Source: Procambarus clarkii (Eukaryota; Arthropoda; Malacostraca; Decapoda; Cambaridae). From it: DNA of 64,000 bases. Every line of letters starts with the position of its first letter. The stretch's first letter is position 1. The stretch is from assembly GCF_040958095.1 (NCBI RefSeq), contig NC_091228.1, positions 9,684,340 through 9,748,339 of the forward strand, written 5' to 3'. Shown in pieces: positions 47,657 through 59,429 of the stretch. The translations under genes were made by a program, and so were the position numbers. Under the pieces are notes generated by a model that was not told where the DNA came from, searched no databases, and saw nothing but the letters and a program-made list of their open reading frames with translations.

Positions 47657-48862
47657 CTAGACCATTTGAAGAAGGATTATAGGGGCAGGTGTTACATGTT
47701 TAATACCATTTTTCCTAAAAAAATCCTCCATTTCCACAGAAACAAAATAAGGAGCATTGTCTGAGACAATTATGTCTGGCAATCCAAAATTACAAAATGT
47801 TTTCCTTAGTAATTCACAAGTTACAGATGATGTGGTGGAATTACACACATGCACATCCAGAAATTTGGTGTATGAATCCACCACTACTAGGTAATATTTA
47901 TTATCCATAGGTCCCGCATAATCTACATGAAGTCTAGACCAGGGTTTTCCAGTGCATGGCCAAGAAAGTACTGGGGCCTGGGGTTTCTGATAATTCTTAA
48001 AGCAAATATGACAATTTTTTGTTACCTCAGCAATATCCTGGTCTATTTTTGGCCACCAAACCCAACTTCTAGCTTCTGCTTTCATAGCATTTATGCCATT
48101 ATGGCCTACATGCAGCTGTTCCAAAATCTTACATCTCAGTTCCCCAGGCACCACCACTCTATTCCTATACAAGAGTACATCCTGGTGAATACTAAGGTCA
48201 GCCTTCACTGCAGCATACTCTGACAATAACAAATTATCATTCCAACCATATTTGACATTTTTCAACAACAGACTTAATTTAGCATCTCTACCAGTTGCCT
48301 TCCTAATAGTCTGGAATGAAATATCCTCAAAAGACATAGATTCCACCAGGTTAACATACTCCACTGGAATACTGGAATTTAATTCTTCTGTCACAGGCAA
48401 TCTACTTAATGCATCAGCTACTACATTATCCTTGCCTGGCTTAAACTCTAAATCATACTCAAACTGAGAGAGTAGTAATGCCCATCTTTGAATTCTAGCA
48501 TTGGCATTAACTGAAATCTGCTTACCTCTGCCAAACAATCCTAGCAGGGGTTTATGATCTGTTCTAGCAAGAAATTTCCTCCCCAGCAGAAAATACCTCA
48601 GTTTTCTTACAGCATATACCAAAGCTAAGGCTTCTTTATCTAACTGAGAATAATTCTGTTCCGCAGGAGATAATTTCTTGCTAGCAAAATATACTACTTT
48701 ATCCTGACCATCTACTTCCTGTAATAATATACACCCCACTCCTACTGGGGAAGCATCTACCTCCAGTTTTAATGGGAGTCTACCTGTAAAATTAGTGAGC
48801 ACTGGAGAATTCATCAATTCCTGCTTAATATTCCTGAATGCATTTTCCTCTCTTGTGCCCAC
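47657..48862 (-). pseudogene. Gypsy-type RNase H and integrase N-terminal half
   Basis: The continuation in the next frame has RNase H blocks LKLEVDASPVGVGCILLQ, KLSPAEQNYSQLDKEALALV, ARTDHKPLLGLFG and ADALSRLP. Integrase follows with the H-H-C-C start (HVGHNGINAMK...CHICFKNYQ), LHVDYAGP (first Asp) and IIVSDNAPYF (second Asp). The frame is lost at about 47700, just before the catalytic Glu block, again by an apparent one-base deletion. Confidence 0.88.
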
Positions 48863-50970
48863 TTGAATCTAGCCCCTTTTTTCAACAATTCATACAAGGG
48901 TGCTAATTTTGTTGAAAAGTTCTTCACGAACTTACAAAAATATGTAACCATCCCAACAAAAGACTGTACTTCCCCAACTGATGTTGGGGCTGGGGCATCT
49001 ATTATAGCAGCTACATTTTTGTGAGAAGGAGTAAAGCCCTTGCCTGAAATATGGTACCCCAGATATTCAATGGCCTTGGTCTTCAACGTTGTTTTTTCCT
49101 TATTAATCTTCACATTGTGCTTTTGCAAAAGATTCAAAACTTGTTCTAATCTAGCATCATGCACTTCCTCATTCTCCCCACATACAATAATGTCATCTAA
49201 AAAACTAGCCACACCTTCAATGTTAACTAACAACTGGGACATGAATCTCTGAAAAATTGCTGGAGACGAGGAGAGTCCAAAAGGAAGTCTTTTATACTTA
49301 AATAACCCCTTGTGGGTATTAATCACTAACAATTTCTGGCTCTCCTCCTCTACCGGAATTTGCAAGTAAGCATCTTTCAGGTCAATCTTAGAAAAAATTG
49401 CTCCCTTGCAGACCACTGACAACAACTCATCTATCTTAGGTAAAGGGTACTTCTCACAGTGTATGCGGTTGTTCAGTTCCTTGAAGTCTGCACAGATTCT
49501 CAAGGATTTCCGATCTGCCTTCAACACTGGTACAATTGGGGCTGCCCACTCACTATGTGTAATTGGCTCTAAGATGCCTTCTGCCACATGCTTTTCCAGG
49601 GCTGATTCTACCAATTGCTTGTAATGAAACGGCACTGTTCTTGCCTTGAAAAATTTAGGTGAAGCCCCACTTTTCAGGTGAATTTTTGCCACTATGCTAT
49701 TAATTGGCTTATCTGTCTCCACTGAATATTTGTCTAATATTTGTTCGGCACTTTTAATTGTTTTAACTATTGACAATTCATCTAGGCCCGCCAAGAAAAT
49801 TCCCACTTTTTCCATGAGATCTTTACCACATAGGCTAGGATTATGTGAATCCACTACATAAAAATCCTGGTTAATTTCTTTTCCATTATAACCTACTTTT
49901 GCCGACACCTTGCCATAGACCTTAATCGGTACATTATCATAAGCGCTTAAAGATTTTTTACCTGGTTTTACATTCAATTGCAAGGTATCTGCCCAATCTC
50001 TAGACAACGTTGACACTGCAGCACCAGTGTCCAGTTCCAAGGGAACTAACTTCCCATTAATTACAAAATTCACCACTTGCGACTTTACTGAACATACCTT
50101 TTCTTTCACCGAATATAGTCGGTTTTCCTCACCTGCAGCTTCTTCAGATTGGTTACTTTCCTCTACTGCCTTGACCACAGTACCACTACCTCTTCTTCCT
50201 GCATTCCCTGGTCGTCTCCTCTCCCAGGCCTCGTTGTTCTTGTTCAGATATTCTCTACACACTCTCTGCAAGTGCCCCTCCTTGTTACAAAAGTTGCATA
50301 TATATGCACGAAACTTGCACTTGCTACTTATATGCTTGTATCCACAGTGTGTACATCTGGTCTGGCTCTGTACGACCATAATTTCCTGAGTAGAAGTCTT
50401 ACTTCCAAAAGCCCTTTCCAGGTTCAATATCTTCTCAAACACCGTCCATGAAGTCATCGATTGTAGATCCAAATTTTCTGCCACCAGGTTAGGGAAATAA
50501 TTCCCCTTTTCCACTGCCATGAACAACTGGTCCCTAACCCTGCTGTCCAACTGTGCTCCGAAGTTGCAGTGGTTAGCCAAAGCCTTCAATTCCGCAAATA
50601 AATCCTGTACGGATTCCTGCTGCTTTTTCGTCCTCTTCTGGAAATCCATCAAACTCCTGTGATATGATGGTTTCACCACATACTGACGTTTAGGCAAAGC
50701 AATCAAGTCTACATAGGTCTTCGCGTGCGGTAGCTCAGGTGCACACAAATTTCCGAGACCACTATATGCTTCAGAACCCAGTGAAACTAAGAGTACCGCT
50801 TTCTTGGTGGCGTCCTCCTTAATCTCCCGGTACTGAAAGTTTGCTTCCAGCAGGCTGAGCCACAGGTCCAACGAGATCTTGGCCGTGTTTAACGGCTCGA
50901 TTGACATGGTAGCCATGGCCACGGTGTAGCACACTCCACTGATATATGCGAAGCGTCCACTCGTCCACAC
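48814..50970 (-). CDS. Gypsy-type gag, protease and reverse transcriptase (718 codons)
   Basis: One frame carries gag (about 1-200), two zinc knuckles (C206-C209-H213-C218 and C225-C228-H233-C238), aspartic protease with LELDTGAAVSTLS (D314) and reverse transcriptase (about 430-690): LRICADFKELN, FSKIDLKDAYLQIP (motif A), LPFGLSSSPAIFQRFM (motif B) and SFLDDIIV (motif C as FLDD, 590-593). The start is the first Met after in-frame stops. MATMSIEPL, about 20 codons on, may be the real one. The frame is lost at about 48855, just before RNase H, by what looks like a one-base deletion. The product would be a polyprotein cut by its own protease. Translation stops at FSTKLAPLYELLKKGARFKW plus 14 junk residues. 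Confidence 0.9.
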   Translation of the reverse strand: MWTSGRFAYISGVCYTVAMATMSIEPLNTAKISLDLWLSLLEANFQYREIKEDATKKAVLLVSLGSEAYSGLGNLCAPELPHAKTYVDLIALPKRQYVVKPSYHRSLMDFQKRTKKQQESVQDLFAELKALANHCNFGAQLDSRVRDQLFMAVEKGNYFPNLVAENLDLQSMTSWTVFEKILNLERAFGSKTSTQEIMVVQSQTRCTHCGYKHISSKCKFRAYICNFCNKEGHLQRVCREYLNKNNEAWERRRPGNAGRRGSGTVVKAVEESNQSEEAAGEENRLYSVKEKVCSVKSQVVNFVINGKLVPLELDTGAAVSTLSRDWADTLQLNVKPGKKSLSAYDNVPIKVYGKVSAKVGYNGKEINQDFYVVDSHNPSLCGKDLMEKVGIFLAGLDELSIVKTIKSAEQILDKYSVETDKPINSIVAKIHLKSGASPKFFKARTVPFHYKQLVESALEKHVAEGILEPITHSEWAAPIVPVLKADRKSLRICADFKELNNRIHCEKYPLPKIDELLSVVCKGAIFSKIDLKDAYLQIPVEEESQKLLVINTHKGLFKYKRLPFGLSSSPAIFQRFMSQLLVNIEGVASFLDDIIVCGENEEVHDARLEQVLNLLQKHNVKINKEKTTLKTKAIEYLGYHISGKGFTPSHKNVAAIIDAPAPTSVGEVQSFVGMVTYFCKFVKNFSTKLAPLYELLKKGARFKWAQERKMHSGILSRN

Positions 50971-51052
50971 GACGTACCCAGCACTGTCTTGATCCTCACA
51001 CCACGTCTCGTACCCAGGCTCTCTGCCAGCGATGTTTAATTCTCGTCGCCAC

Positions 51053-51224
51053 TGTTATGGTTTTGGTCAGACAAACAATCTTCGTCCACATGGTTTTTGT
51101 TCTCCGCCAGTCAACAACAACAAAACATTATCAGGTACATGAAATATTATTAACAAGATCATAAACAAAAGAGCATCTGCTCCAAACATGCTACCTCCAA
51201 CATCTGTAGTACTCAATCCCAACA
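51053..51224 (-). repeat. 5' LTR of the Gypsy-type element
   Basis: 172 bp, TGTTGGGA...CCATAACA on the minus strand. It carries an ATG near its end (GTGGACGAAGATTG context) that precedes the gag reading frame. Confidence 0.93.
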
Positions 51225-53088
51225 CTTTCCACTCTAGTAATCCAACACGATGGGTGAAACTTCTTATTAAGAAATTCCTTATAAAGGTATAAACCATATG
51301 CAAAGGATAACCATTATTTGAAAAAAAAATTCACAAGAAAATTAATGTCTTGATCAAAGTTATTTCAATTTGAACATAAAACAAAGGCTCTATTCAGTAG
51401 AGTATTAATTGCATTTTTCTTAAAAATATCAAGAACAAAAGAATTAAAATTTAAACTTAAACCAGTAAAAGTTGGTTTTCTAAAAACATTAGTGTTGAAC
51501 CCATTAAGGTTATTCACTTTGACATCAAGAAATGACAATGAATTATCCAGTTCACACTCTGCAGTGAAACGTATATTACTATGTTGTGCGTAAGATACTC
51601 TCTAAATTTCTCAATATGACATTGGTCCTTAAATAACAAAGAGTGTCATCTACATATCTCCTGTACAAGACTGGTTTAAAGTCCAAAGGACATTTATGAA
51701 GCCAATTTTTTTCATGAAAACTCAAAAAAGCATTAGCAAGTGCAGAACCTAAGGGAGACCCCATTGCTACTCCATCAATTTGTTTATAATATATATTATT
51801 AAACATAAAGACAGAGTCTTTAACCGCTAATTCTAACAACCGTCTGAACATTTTACTACAAAATCCAGACACTAAATTAGTGTCAGCAAATAACTGATTA
51901 ACACAAATATCAATGGTTTCCAACAAATGAATATTAGTAAAGAGTGATTCAACATCGAAACTGGCCATTATAGTTGGGAACTCAAAATTTAAAGAGGAAA
52001 GTTTCTTTACAAAATCCTGAGAATTTCTGACAGTAAATTCATTATTGCGTTAATGGTTCTAATAATGGAACCAGAAGCTTTGCCAGTTTGTAATTAAAAG
52101 TGCCAATCGCTGATAAAATAGGACGAATCGGTATATCTGTTTTATGCACTTTAGGTAACCCGTATAAGATGCCTGGCTTAGAGCCAGTTGCAAGCAATTT
52201 TGTATAATCAAAAAGAAAGTCTTTCAGACCTCTTAAAACTATTTAGTTTATCCTCACATTTCAAAATATACGAAAAGGGGTCTATATCAACCAACTTAAA
52301 TTTAGAGGGGTCTTCTAACAACCTTTCAACCTTATTTACATGATCTAACTTGTCCAAAACCACTATACCCCTACCTTTATCTGGTCTAGTAATACAAATT
52401 CTCCTATCATTCTTTAAGCCATTAATAAAATCTAATTTCCTTTTATCAAATGGAGGGAATGTAGATTTATATTTATCGAAGTCATTAAAGACTTCATGTG
52501 CTAAGGAAGAAGCAGTACTGATGATATTGGTCCAACTATAATTTGTACCAGTCCTTAAGGTGTAAGTTTTCAATGTATTACATAACCGCTCAAAACTTAA
52601 ACAATGATTAACAAATTTAGGTTTTTTACACGTCAAGCCGAAGTCTAACCCCAGAGAGAGAAGTTCTTTCTCAATGGGAGACAAAATTCTCTTTGAAAAA
52701 TTAAAAACCACCTTATCAGGGTCCACCGAATTAAATGAAGGTATATCCAAGTTCCGCATTTTCTTCCCGTGAATAAGTCTACATTTTTCAACCCTTTTTT
52801 CATTATAATTTTCATATTTACATTTTAAAGATGCAAAATCAACCCAGGAAACCAAGATCTTGAATTTCTCCAAGTTCACATGCAATTCACTTTTCGTCTT
52901 ATTTACCCGCTTCTGCTTTTCAAAAATTTCAAAGTCCAACATTCTTAATAACCAAGAATTATATTCACTTGTTAATGCAAATTTGTCGGAATACACTTTA
53001 AACCTAAGGAATCTTGGGACCAAACGATGCACCTTACAGGTTTGTAGAAATTCCAAATCCAAGTGAGCCATTAAATTAAAATAAGAGC
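51225..53088 (-). pseudogene. PLE-2 copy 1, N-terminal and RT part
   Basis: Frame 52208-53071 (287 codons) holds the N-terminal region of a Penelope-like RT: ITRPDKGRGIVVLDKLDHVN and DPSKFKLVDIDPFSYILKCED. After a frame break near 52220, the palm follows at 51579-51968 with MASFDVESLFTNI (motif A), IDGVAMGSPLGSALANAFL (motif B) and YRRYVDDTL (motif C). A thumb in another frame follows near 51230-51560 (INTLLNRAFVLCSN). The Gypsy element cuts it at 51225, and its GIY-YIG part continues at 46784. The upstream end meets PLE-2 copy 2 in an inverted junction. Confidence 0.87.
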
Positions 53089-53092
53089 ATAG

Positions 53093-53110
<18 letters not shown>
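53071..53110. repeat. 18-bp perfect palindromic junction between PLE-2 copies
   Basis: TTAAATTAAAATAAGAGC (53071-53088), loop ATAG, then its exact complement (53093-53110). It joins copy 1 (minus) to copy 2 (plus) and is built from element sequence present in both orientations. Confidence 0.9.
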
Positions 53111-54276
<1,166 letters not shown>

Positions 54277-54384
54277 GTGGGGACCCATAGCCTCGGAGAA
54301 GAAAATAAAAAGTATTCAGAGGAGACCTTGTGGTCTCTCACTGAACACTAATATTATCTTCTCCTACCACCCCCATTCTTTTGT

Positions 54385-57030
54385 ATGTACACATATATAT
54401 TTGCTTTATTTGAACCTTGTTACAAAAAAGGAGTTACATATAGGTTACAAAGATGGTTATCATAGGTTGTCGAGTTCCTCCAGCTCCTCAGATGGCGGGC
54501 AGGAACCCTTGATGCAGTGCACATTTCCCCTCTGTATCGCCACGCTGTGGCGCTGGAAAAGAAAGCTGGCAGCTCTAGGGTCCCTTGTTGTTTCAATGAG
54601 CCTAGAACCCAGTTCCTTCAAAAAACTGGTAGCCCTTTTACCCCAGGCGCCGAGTGTCTCAGAAGCAATGGGGACAAAATTGTAGTGGTGATCCAGTTCT
54701 CTATACTTACGGGATTTGGCTGCTTCCCTGTGGGTGGCAGCGCCACCTGGTTGTGCAACACTGAGGTTAATGTAGGTGTTAGCCAGGGTTGATACGCACG
54801 TCTAGTCCCATACCAACTGCTTGCCATTCTTCCAGGGGTTCACTGTGATACCATCCGGGCGACCAATAAGAGCATCAGAGTTACGGGGCGTTAGGTAACG
54901 GGGCTCTCTTTCAGCTGGGCATCAAGCTGTGGTGAGGCTCCTCTTGATGATGTCGTTAACTTCACTGTGCCTCGAGTGCCATCCCCCTGTGCTTTGGCAG
55001 AGTAGGCCATGGTGGCGGTACCTGTCAGCCACCACCTCGCCGCAAATACACCTATATCTGGTGTGGATTGGGGCAGCAAGGCGAAGGGCCACAGCAATTC
55101 GGAGGGCGTGTGGTGTGAGACGCGTGCCAGTTGCCGACATTGGGGTTGCTAACAGGAAATCCCCTGCATGTGGGGCTGCTACTGCTGTGAGGCGAGCAAT
55201 GTCGTGTTTTGTTGCAGCACCCAGGCACTCTGCAGCAACTTGGTCTACAATGGGGCCATCCCAGCTGGATTGCTTGTGGGCTTTTGGGGATGGTGGTTGA
55301 GGTGATGAGCCTGCACGAGAGGCCCACTCTGTGGCACAGCGTGTAAAATTGGGATCATGTACACCTGCCAGCGGATGTAAGTGGGCAGGTAGAATTTCCT
55401 TCACAAGGTCGTCGGATGCTGATAAGGAGGACAGGAAGGCTGGAACAGCGATTTGCGTTGCTGTTCGAACTCCGAGGCCCCCAAGTCTTACGGGAAGAGA
55501 GGCTTGTTTCTACTGTAGGTCATCAAGAGAGAGGTTAAGGGCTTTTTCTAGCATTGATTTCAGTAACCGGTCATACTCACTTAGCTTTTGGCTGCTGAAA
55601 GATGGTGAACACCTCAGAAAGTAGGTTAACCTGGGGAGGGACAGACATCTGGTGATGAGGTAGAGTGCATCATGAGCATCAATATCCTCATTCCTCCCAT
55701 CCATCCTCTTAAGGTCGGCGATTTTCTTATCAAGGACCTCATCGATGGCTTTCAACCCCAGGGGAGCTCCTAGGAGTGTGCTGTCTTCAGGTTTAGTTTT
55801 GTGGATATTTGGCAGAAGACCCTCTATTCTCTCTACGATGCCCTGGTTGGAACATATTATTTCACATTTAGAAGGGTTCAGGGTGAGGCCTAAAACTGCA
55901 CCTTGCTCACGGATTTTTCTGATGTCCTCCAGGAGGGAGTCTTGGGAACCAGCTAGGGTACCATCATCCAAGAACCAGATGTTAAGCTCGCTGGACAGGA
56001 CCTCAGTGACTTGTTTGATGACTAAGCAGAAAAGGAGAGGAGCAAGGGGGTCACCCTGTTGGACGCCTTCTCGCGAGTCAATTTCATGTTCGCCAAAAAG
56101 TAGCTTAAGGTCCATACAAGCATGAATGTACAAAAGGGTAGAGGGAAGGGAAATGACTATGAACCGCACGGAGTACAGCATCCCTCCGCACCAAATTGAA
56201 GGCATTTTTGAAATCTAGCTTGATAAGGGCCTTTTCGTCTGTGATGTTGGCGATGAAGGCTCGAGCTGCATGGGCTGCCGCCTCACACCCTTGTGGAATG
56301 CCGAACCCGAGCTGTTTTGGCTTCAGCATGTTGGCCGCTGCATCACTAACTGTTCTTGCAGCTGCCTTTGCGACGAGACGCCGGAGAGAATTGCCCACAG
56401 CCTGATCCCTCCATCCTTTTTCTTTAGAGCAGAGAGAGATGCTCCAAAAAAGATAGGTCTTATGGTCGCTGGTATGTTGCCAGCTAGACATGTGTTGGTG
56501 AATCTGGTTAGTTCCACCAAGAGGTTCTTTGCAATGTCACCCAGTGCAGGGTTGAGCATTTGCTTGAGGTGGTTGGGTTTTAGTCCTGTGAACCCACCTG
56601 CTGATCCTGTAGGGAAGGACATGGCTGCTTTATGGCTTTATGGATTATGAATCATTTATAGCTTTGATGACTGAGGCAGCTAAGGTCTTGTCTCTCCTTG
56701 CAGGGGTGGCTAGACAAATGTTGCCAAACATTAGGAGGTTGTGCCATGCTTGGGTCGTTCCAGGAGAGTCGTTGACCTTTCTCAGGAGGGCAGATAATTT
56801 GGCTGCTGCATGGGGGCGGACTGCTTTAGGGATGTGCTGCAAGGTTCTGGCTGATGTTGCTTTGATAGCTTCTAATAAGTTTTCTGTGGGAATGAAGGTC
56901 TGGGAGGTGTTTTGCCTTACGGGCGGTGTGGGCTGTTGATTGGTGTTCTCCCTGGGAGGGCGCCCAGAACCCAAACACCTGGCTCTGTTGTGGTAATGAA
57001 GGCGCACATTATCGTCACTCAACCGGATAT
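54385..57030 (-). pseudogene. LINE-C with restriction-like endonuclease signature
   Basis: In minus order: KAVRPHAAAKLSALLRKVN...WHNLLMFGNICLATP (56645-57022); RT fingers FTGLKPNHLKQML and CLAGNIPATIRPIFFGASL; LIKLDFKNAFNLVRRD (motif A, 56105-56491); SREGVQQGDPLAPLLFCL (motif B) and NIWFLDDGTLAG (motif C as FLDD) in the open piece 55510-56205; LRIAVALRLAAPIHTRYRC then CICGEVV...HHGLLC (a C-C-H-C knuckle, 54922-55404); and finally GRPDGITVNPWKNGKQLVWD, one TAG at 54802-54804, TCVSTL. The PD-x13-D spacing is that of a restriction-like endonuclease, as in R2-type LINEs. A stop at 54460 ends the ORF and an AATAAA (inverted at 54405-54410) follows. It is broken by frameshifts and one nonsense codon. 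Confidence 0.75.
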
Positions 57031-57035
57031 AGCAT

Positions 57036-57155
<120 letters not shown>

Positions 57156-57189
57156 AAAAACACAGCACACAGTAGTGTGCTGTGTTTTT
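57156..57189. repeat. 15-bp perfect hairpin
   Basis: AAAAACACAGCACAC (57156-57170), loop AGTA, GTGTGCTGTGTTTTT (57175-57189). It borders the AT tract and has no recognised function. Confidence 0.85.
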
Positions 57190-57319
57190 GTTTTGTTTTT
57201 AGATTTTGTAATAGATAAATGTGCACTTGCACACACAGGTGAAAATATAAAATATATATAGTTAATTTTGGCTTGCTAGTCACAACCTTTTATGATGGTT
57301 GTGTTGATCAATTGTCAAC

Positions 57320-57790
57320 TATGTGTGACCTAGACTCACCTGACAGGTTACACCATCTGTTGCCAGGTTTTGCCTGTATGGTCTGGCTGTAAATTGAATG
57401 TAAGTGGCATCCAATCGTACTCTTTTCCTCAGCCGAATGTTTATATATTTGGCAGCCTTTTGGTAATATTCTGGACTTACTCCTCAACGATTATCATTAC
57501 TTAGTTGGCGAGGTTCCACTAATGTGAACACTACTGAACTGCTAATAAGTTTAAATGAGGAAATTATTGTTTTAAGGTGATTAATTACCTCAGCTGGGTG
57601 TCGAGTAGGATGGATGTCATTACCACCTAGATAAATAATGGTTAGATGGTGAGGCCAATCTAACACAGGTGTTAATGTAGAGTTATTATAGAAATTGTGA
57701 GCTGTTGCTCCTGGTGACCTGAAAATTCTTACCTCAGTGTGAGGTATAGGTCTGAGTGTTGTGGGCAACTAACAATGTCCCACCAGTGTT
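57320..57790 (-). pseudogene. SGNH-hydrolase-like domain fragment, likely transposon ORF1
   Basis: The open piece 57484-57768 reads VRIFRSPGATAHNFYNNSTL, then LTIIYLGGNDIHPTRHP and SSSVVFTLVEPRQLSNDNR before a stop. The GGND is the block III signature of SGNH (GDSL-type) esterases, and GATAHNF fits block II. In a shifted frame downstream (57330-57480) come SPEYYQKAAKYINIRLRKR and ATDGVT, in place of the block V DGVH. The first catalytic Ser block and flanking regions are missing. Esterase domains occur in ORF1 of some CR1-type LINEs, so a retrotransposon origin is favoured. A host esterase exon is not excluded. Confidence 0.5.
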
Positions 57791-57974
57791 ACCTTATACA
57801 TGAGGTATAGACAGCAAATAAATTGGTGTGAGTTAGGCTAACATATGTGGTACACTGCCGGTAGCCACAGATAATGAAATATGGTTAGCCTAGGTTACTA
57901 CACACGGTAATTAGTAATGATTAATTAGGATAGCTTGATTCTCAGCTATCTATCCGGTTCGAAGAGGACCAGTG
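57791..57974. other. Unassigned spacer
   Basis: No feature was recognised between the SGNH-like fragment and the 1.4-kb repeat. Confidence 0.4.
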
Positions 57975-59372
57975 ACCTATGGATAATGTAACCATTAAGC
58001 ATTATTCCTTGAATATTAATGGACTGTAGATTAAATTACTATTCAAGAGTTGAACTTTCCCAAACTTCACAATTGGGGGTTAATACCAGAAGTTGAGTTA
58101 CTCCTAGTACGCTTCATCGAGGCTGGTTCTTCCTCGAATAAAATTAGTAACTCTTACTAAGATATATAGATGATATAAACATTTGATAATTCGGTTAGTA
58201 ACAAGAATATATTGAATAATGGTTAGATAAGAAAATTGTTCCTATCTAAAGTTCTTGAGGCTATGAAATTATACTTGACTTCCTAGCTCTTGTAAATAAA
58301 ATATAACTTCTATTATTATTAGGTTTCAACTGTTCTTAATTAAGTAAGCAATAACTAAATTGAAATAATATCAGCTGCTTGCTAGCGTAGCGTGGGAAAT
58401 TGTTGCACTCATGGCTGCTCCAACACACCCTGGAAAACCAATGGTGTGTAAAAGTTGTTTACACAAGTTAAATTATATCATTACGATTCAATGGAAGGGA
58501 CAAATTAAATTCCCTGTGGCCATACTTGTCGTTTGGGGAGAGATCACGACGTAACGATGGACTAAGGGAAAAGTTATCATATAAAGAGCTCCTATAAGAA
58601 AACAAGACCACTTAACCTGCTGGTTGTCCACCGATGCAATCCTTGAATCGCTAATGGAGTAATTGCACACTCCAAGGCCGATTAATAGCAAGGGCCAATC
58701 GTGTAGTTGATGAAAGTTTCGCCTCTCCCTGGACTTACGGCCGCCACGTTGTCTCAGGCGTCGTCCACACGCGTGGAGGTCTCGCGTCCGACTCTCTCCT
58801 CCCTCAACCCCTCTCTCGCGCATGCGCAACATATTTTAGTAGAAATGGAAAATTCTTTTCCTTGTAATTACTCTACTTAATACGTTAATGAGAATAGGGT
58901 CGCAATTATAGGGAGTTAAGTATTGTTTATATTCTCGCTGAATAATAATAAGTAGGAACAGTGTCCTTATTAAACGAGAAATGGAGAGAATTTCTGTTTC
59001 CTCCATGACGGTTTAAGAAAACATATAAACTGTTGTATAGTGATATTTTAGTTGATAACTCGTTGTTATTGGATCACTAGTTGTGATATTATCAGGTATT
59101 AATTCTTGTAAAGGATACTGACAAAGGTTGAGAATATTATTCAATTCTCTGGCATGTTGACAATAATTATGCCTTGCTGGATATTATCTGACGCAATACT
59201 GCCCCTCGATGTGGGAAGAATTTGGTAAATGACGCGCAGATAGGAAAATATTAATTTATTAATACTATTTATTAGTGCTACCATTAGTAGAATTAATAGA
59301 TACAAAGCCTAGTATATAATGGTGATGTATTATGATACAATAAGGATGTATTAGTGTTGGAACTTTCCAACA
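57975..59372. repeat. 1.4-kb unclassified repeat, copy 2 (uninterrupted)
   Basis: This copy aligns with 19185-20451 and 24106-24288 and shows the empty site of the insertion at 20452-24100 (reads through at about 59177-59180). It ends TGTTGGAACTTTCCAACA at 59355-59372. The two copies differ by many small changes, roughly 10-15 percent by eye. There is no conserved ORF. Confidence 0.65.
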
Positions 59373-59429
59373 CCCATTGAGCTTTATGGAATCACAGTGA
59401 TTGGCACATAACACGGGACTGTCAGTAGA

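Larger units (their letters stand above)
46789..51224 (-). mobile_element. Complete Gypsy-type LTR retrotransposon, TSD CTTTC
   Basis: This 4436-bp element on the minus strand is inserted into PLE-2. The LTRs are 172 bp (51053-51224 is 5', 46789-46960 is 3'), start TGTTGGGA and end CCATAACA on the coding strand, and differ at about three positions. The flanking CTTTC is identical on both sides (46784-46788 and 51225-51229). The sequence just inside the 5' LTR (GTGGCGACGAGAATTAAAC) fits a primer-binding region, and AAAAGGGGAGGAA just before the 3' LTR (46961-46973) is the polypurine tract. Protein order is gag, protease, RT, RNase H, integrase, so it is Gypsy-like. The short LTRs and joined gag-pol resemble the Mag group. 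There is no env. Confidence 0.93.

Noticed and set aside
58488-58832. ORF in the 1.4-kb repeat (also 19761-19964) as a conserved gene
   Set aside because: The frame is partly shared, but lengths and frames differ between copies and substitutions are not biased to third positions.
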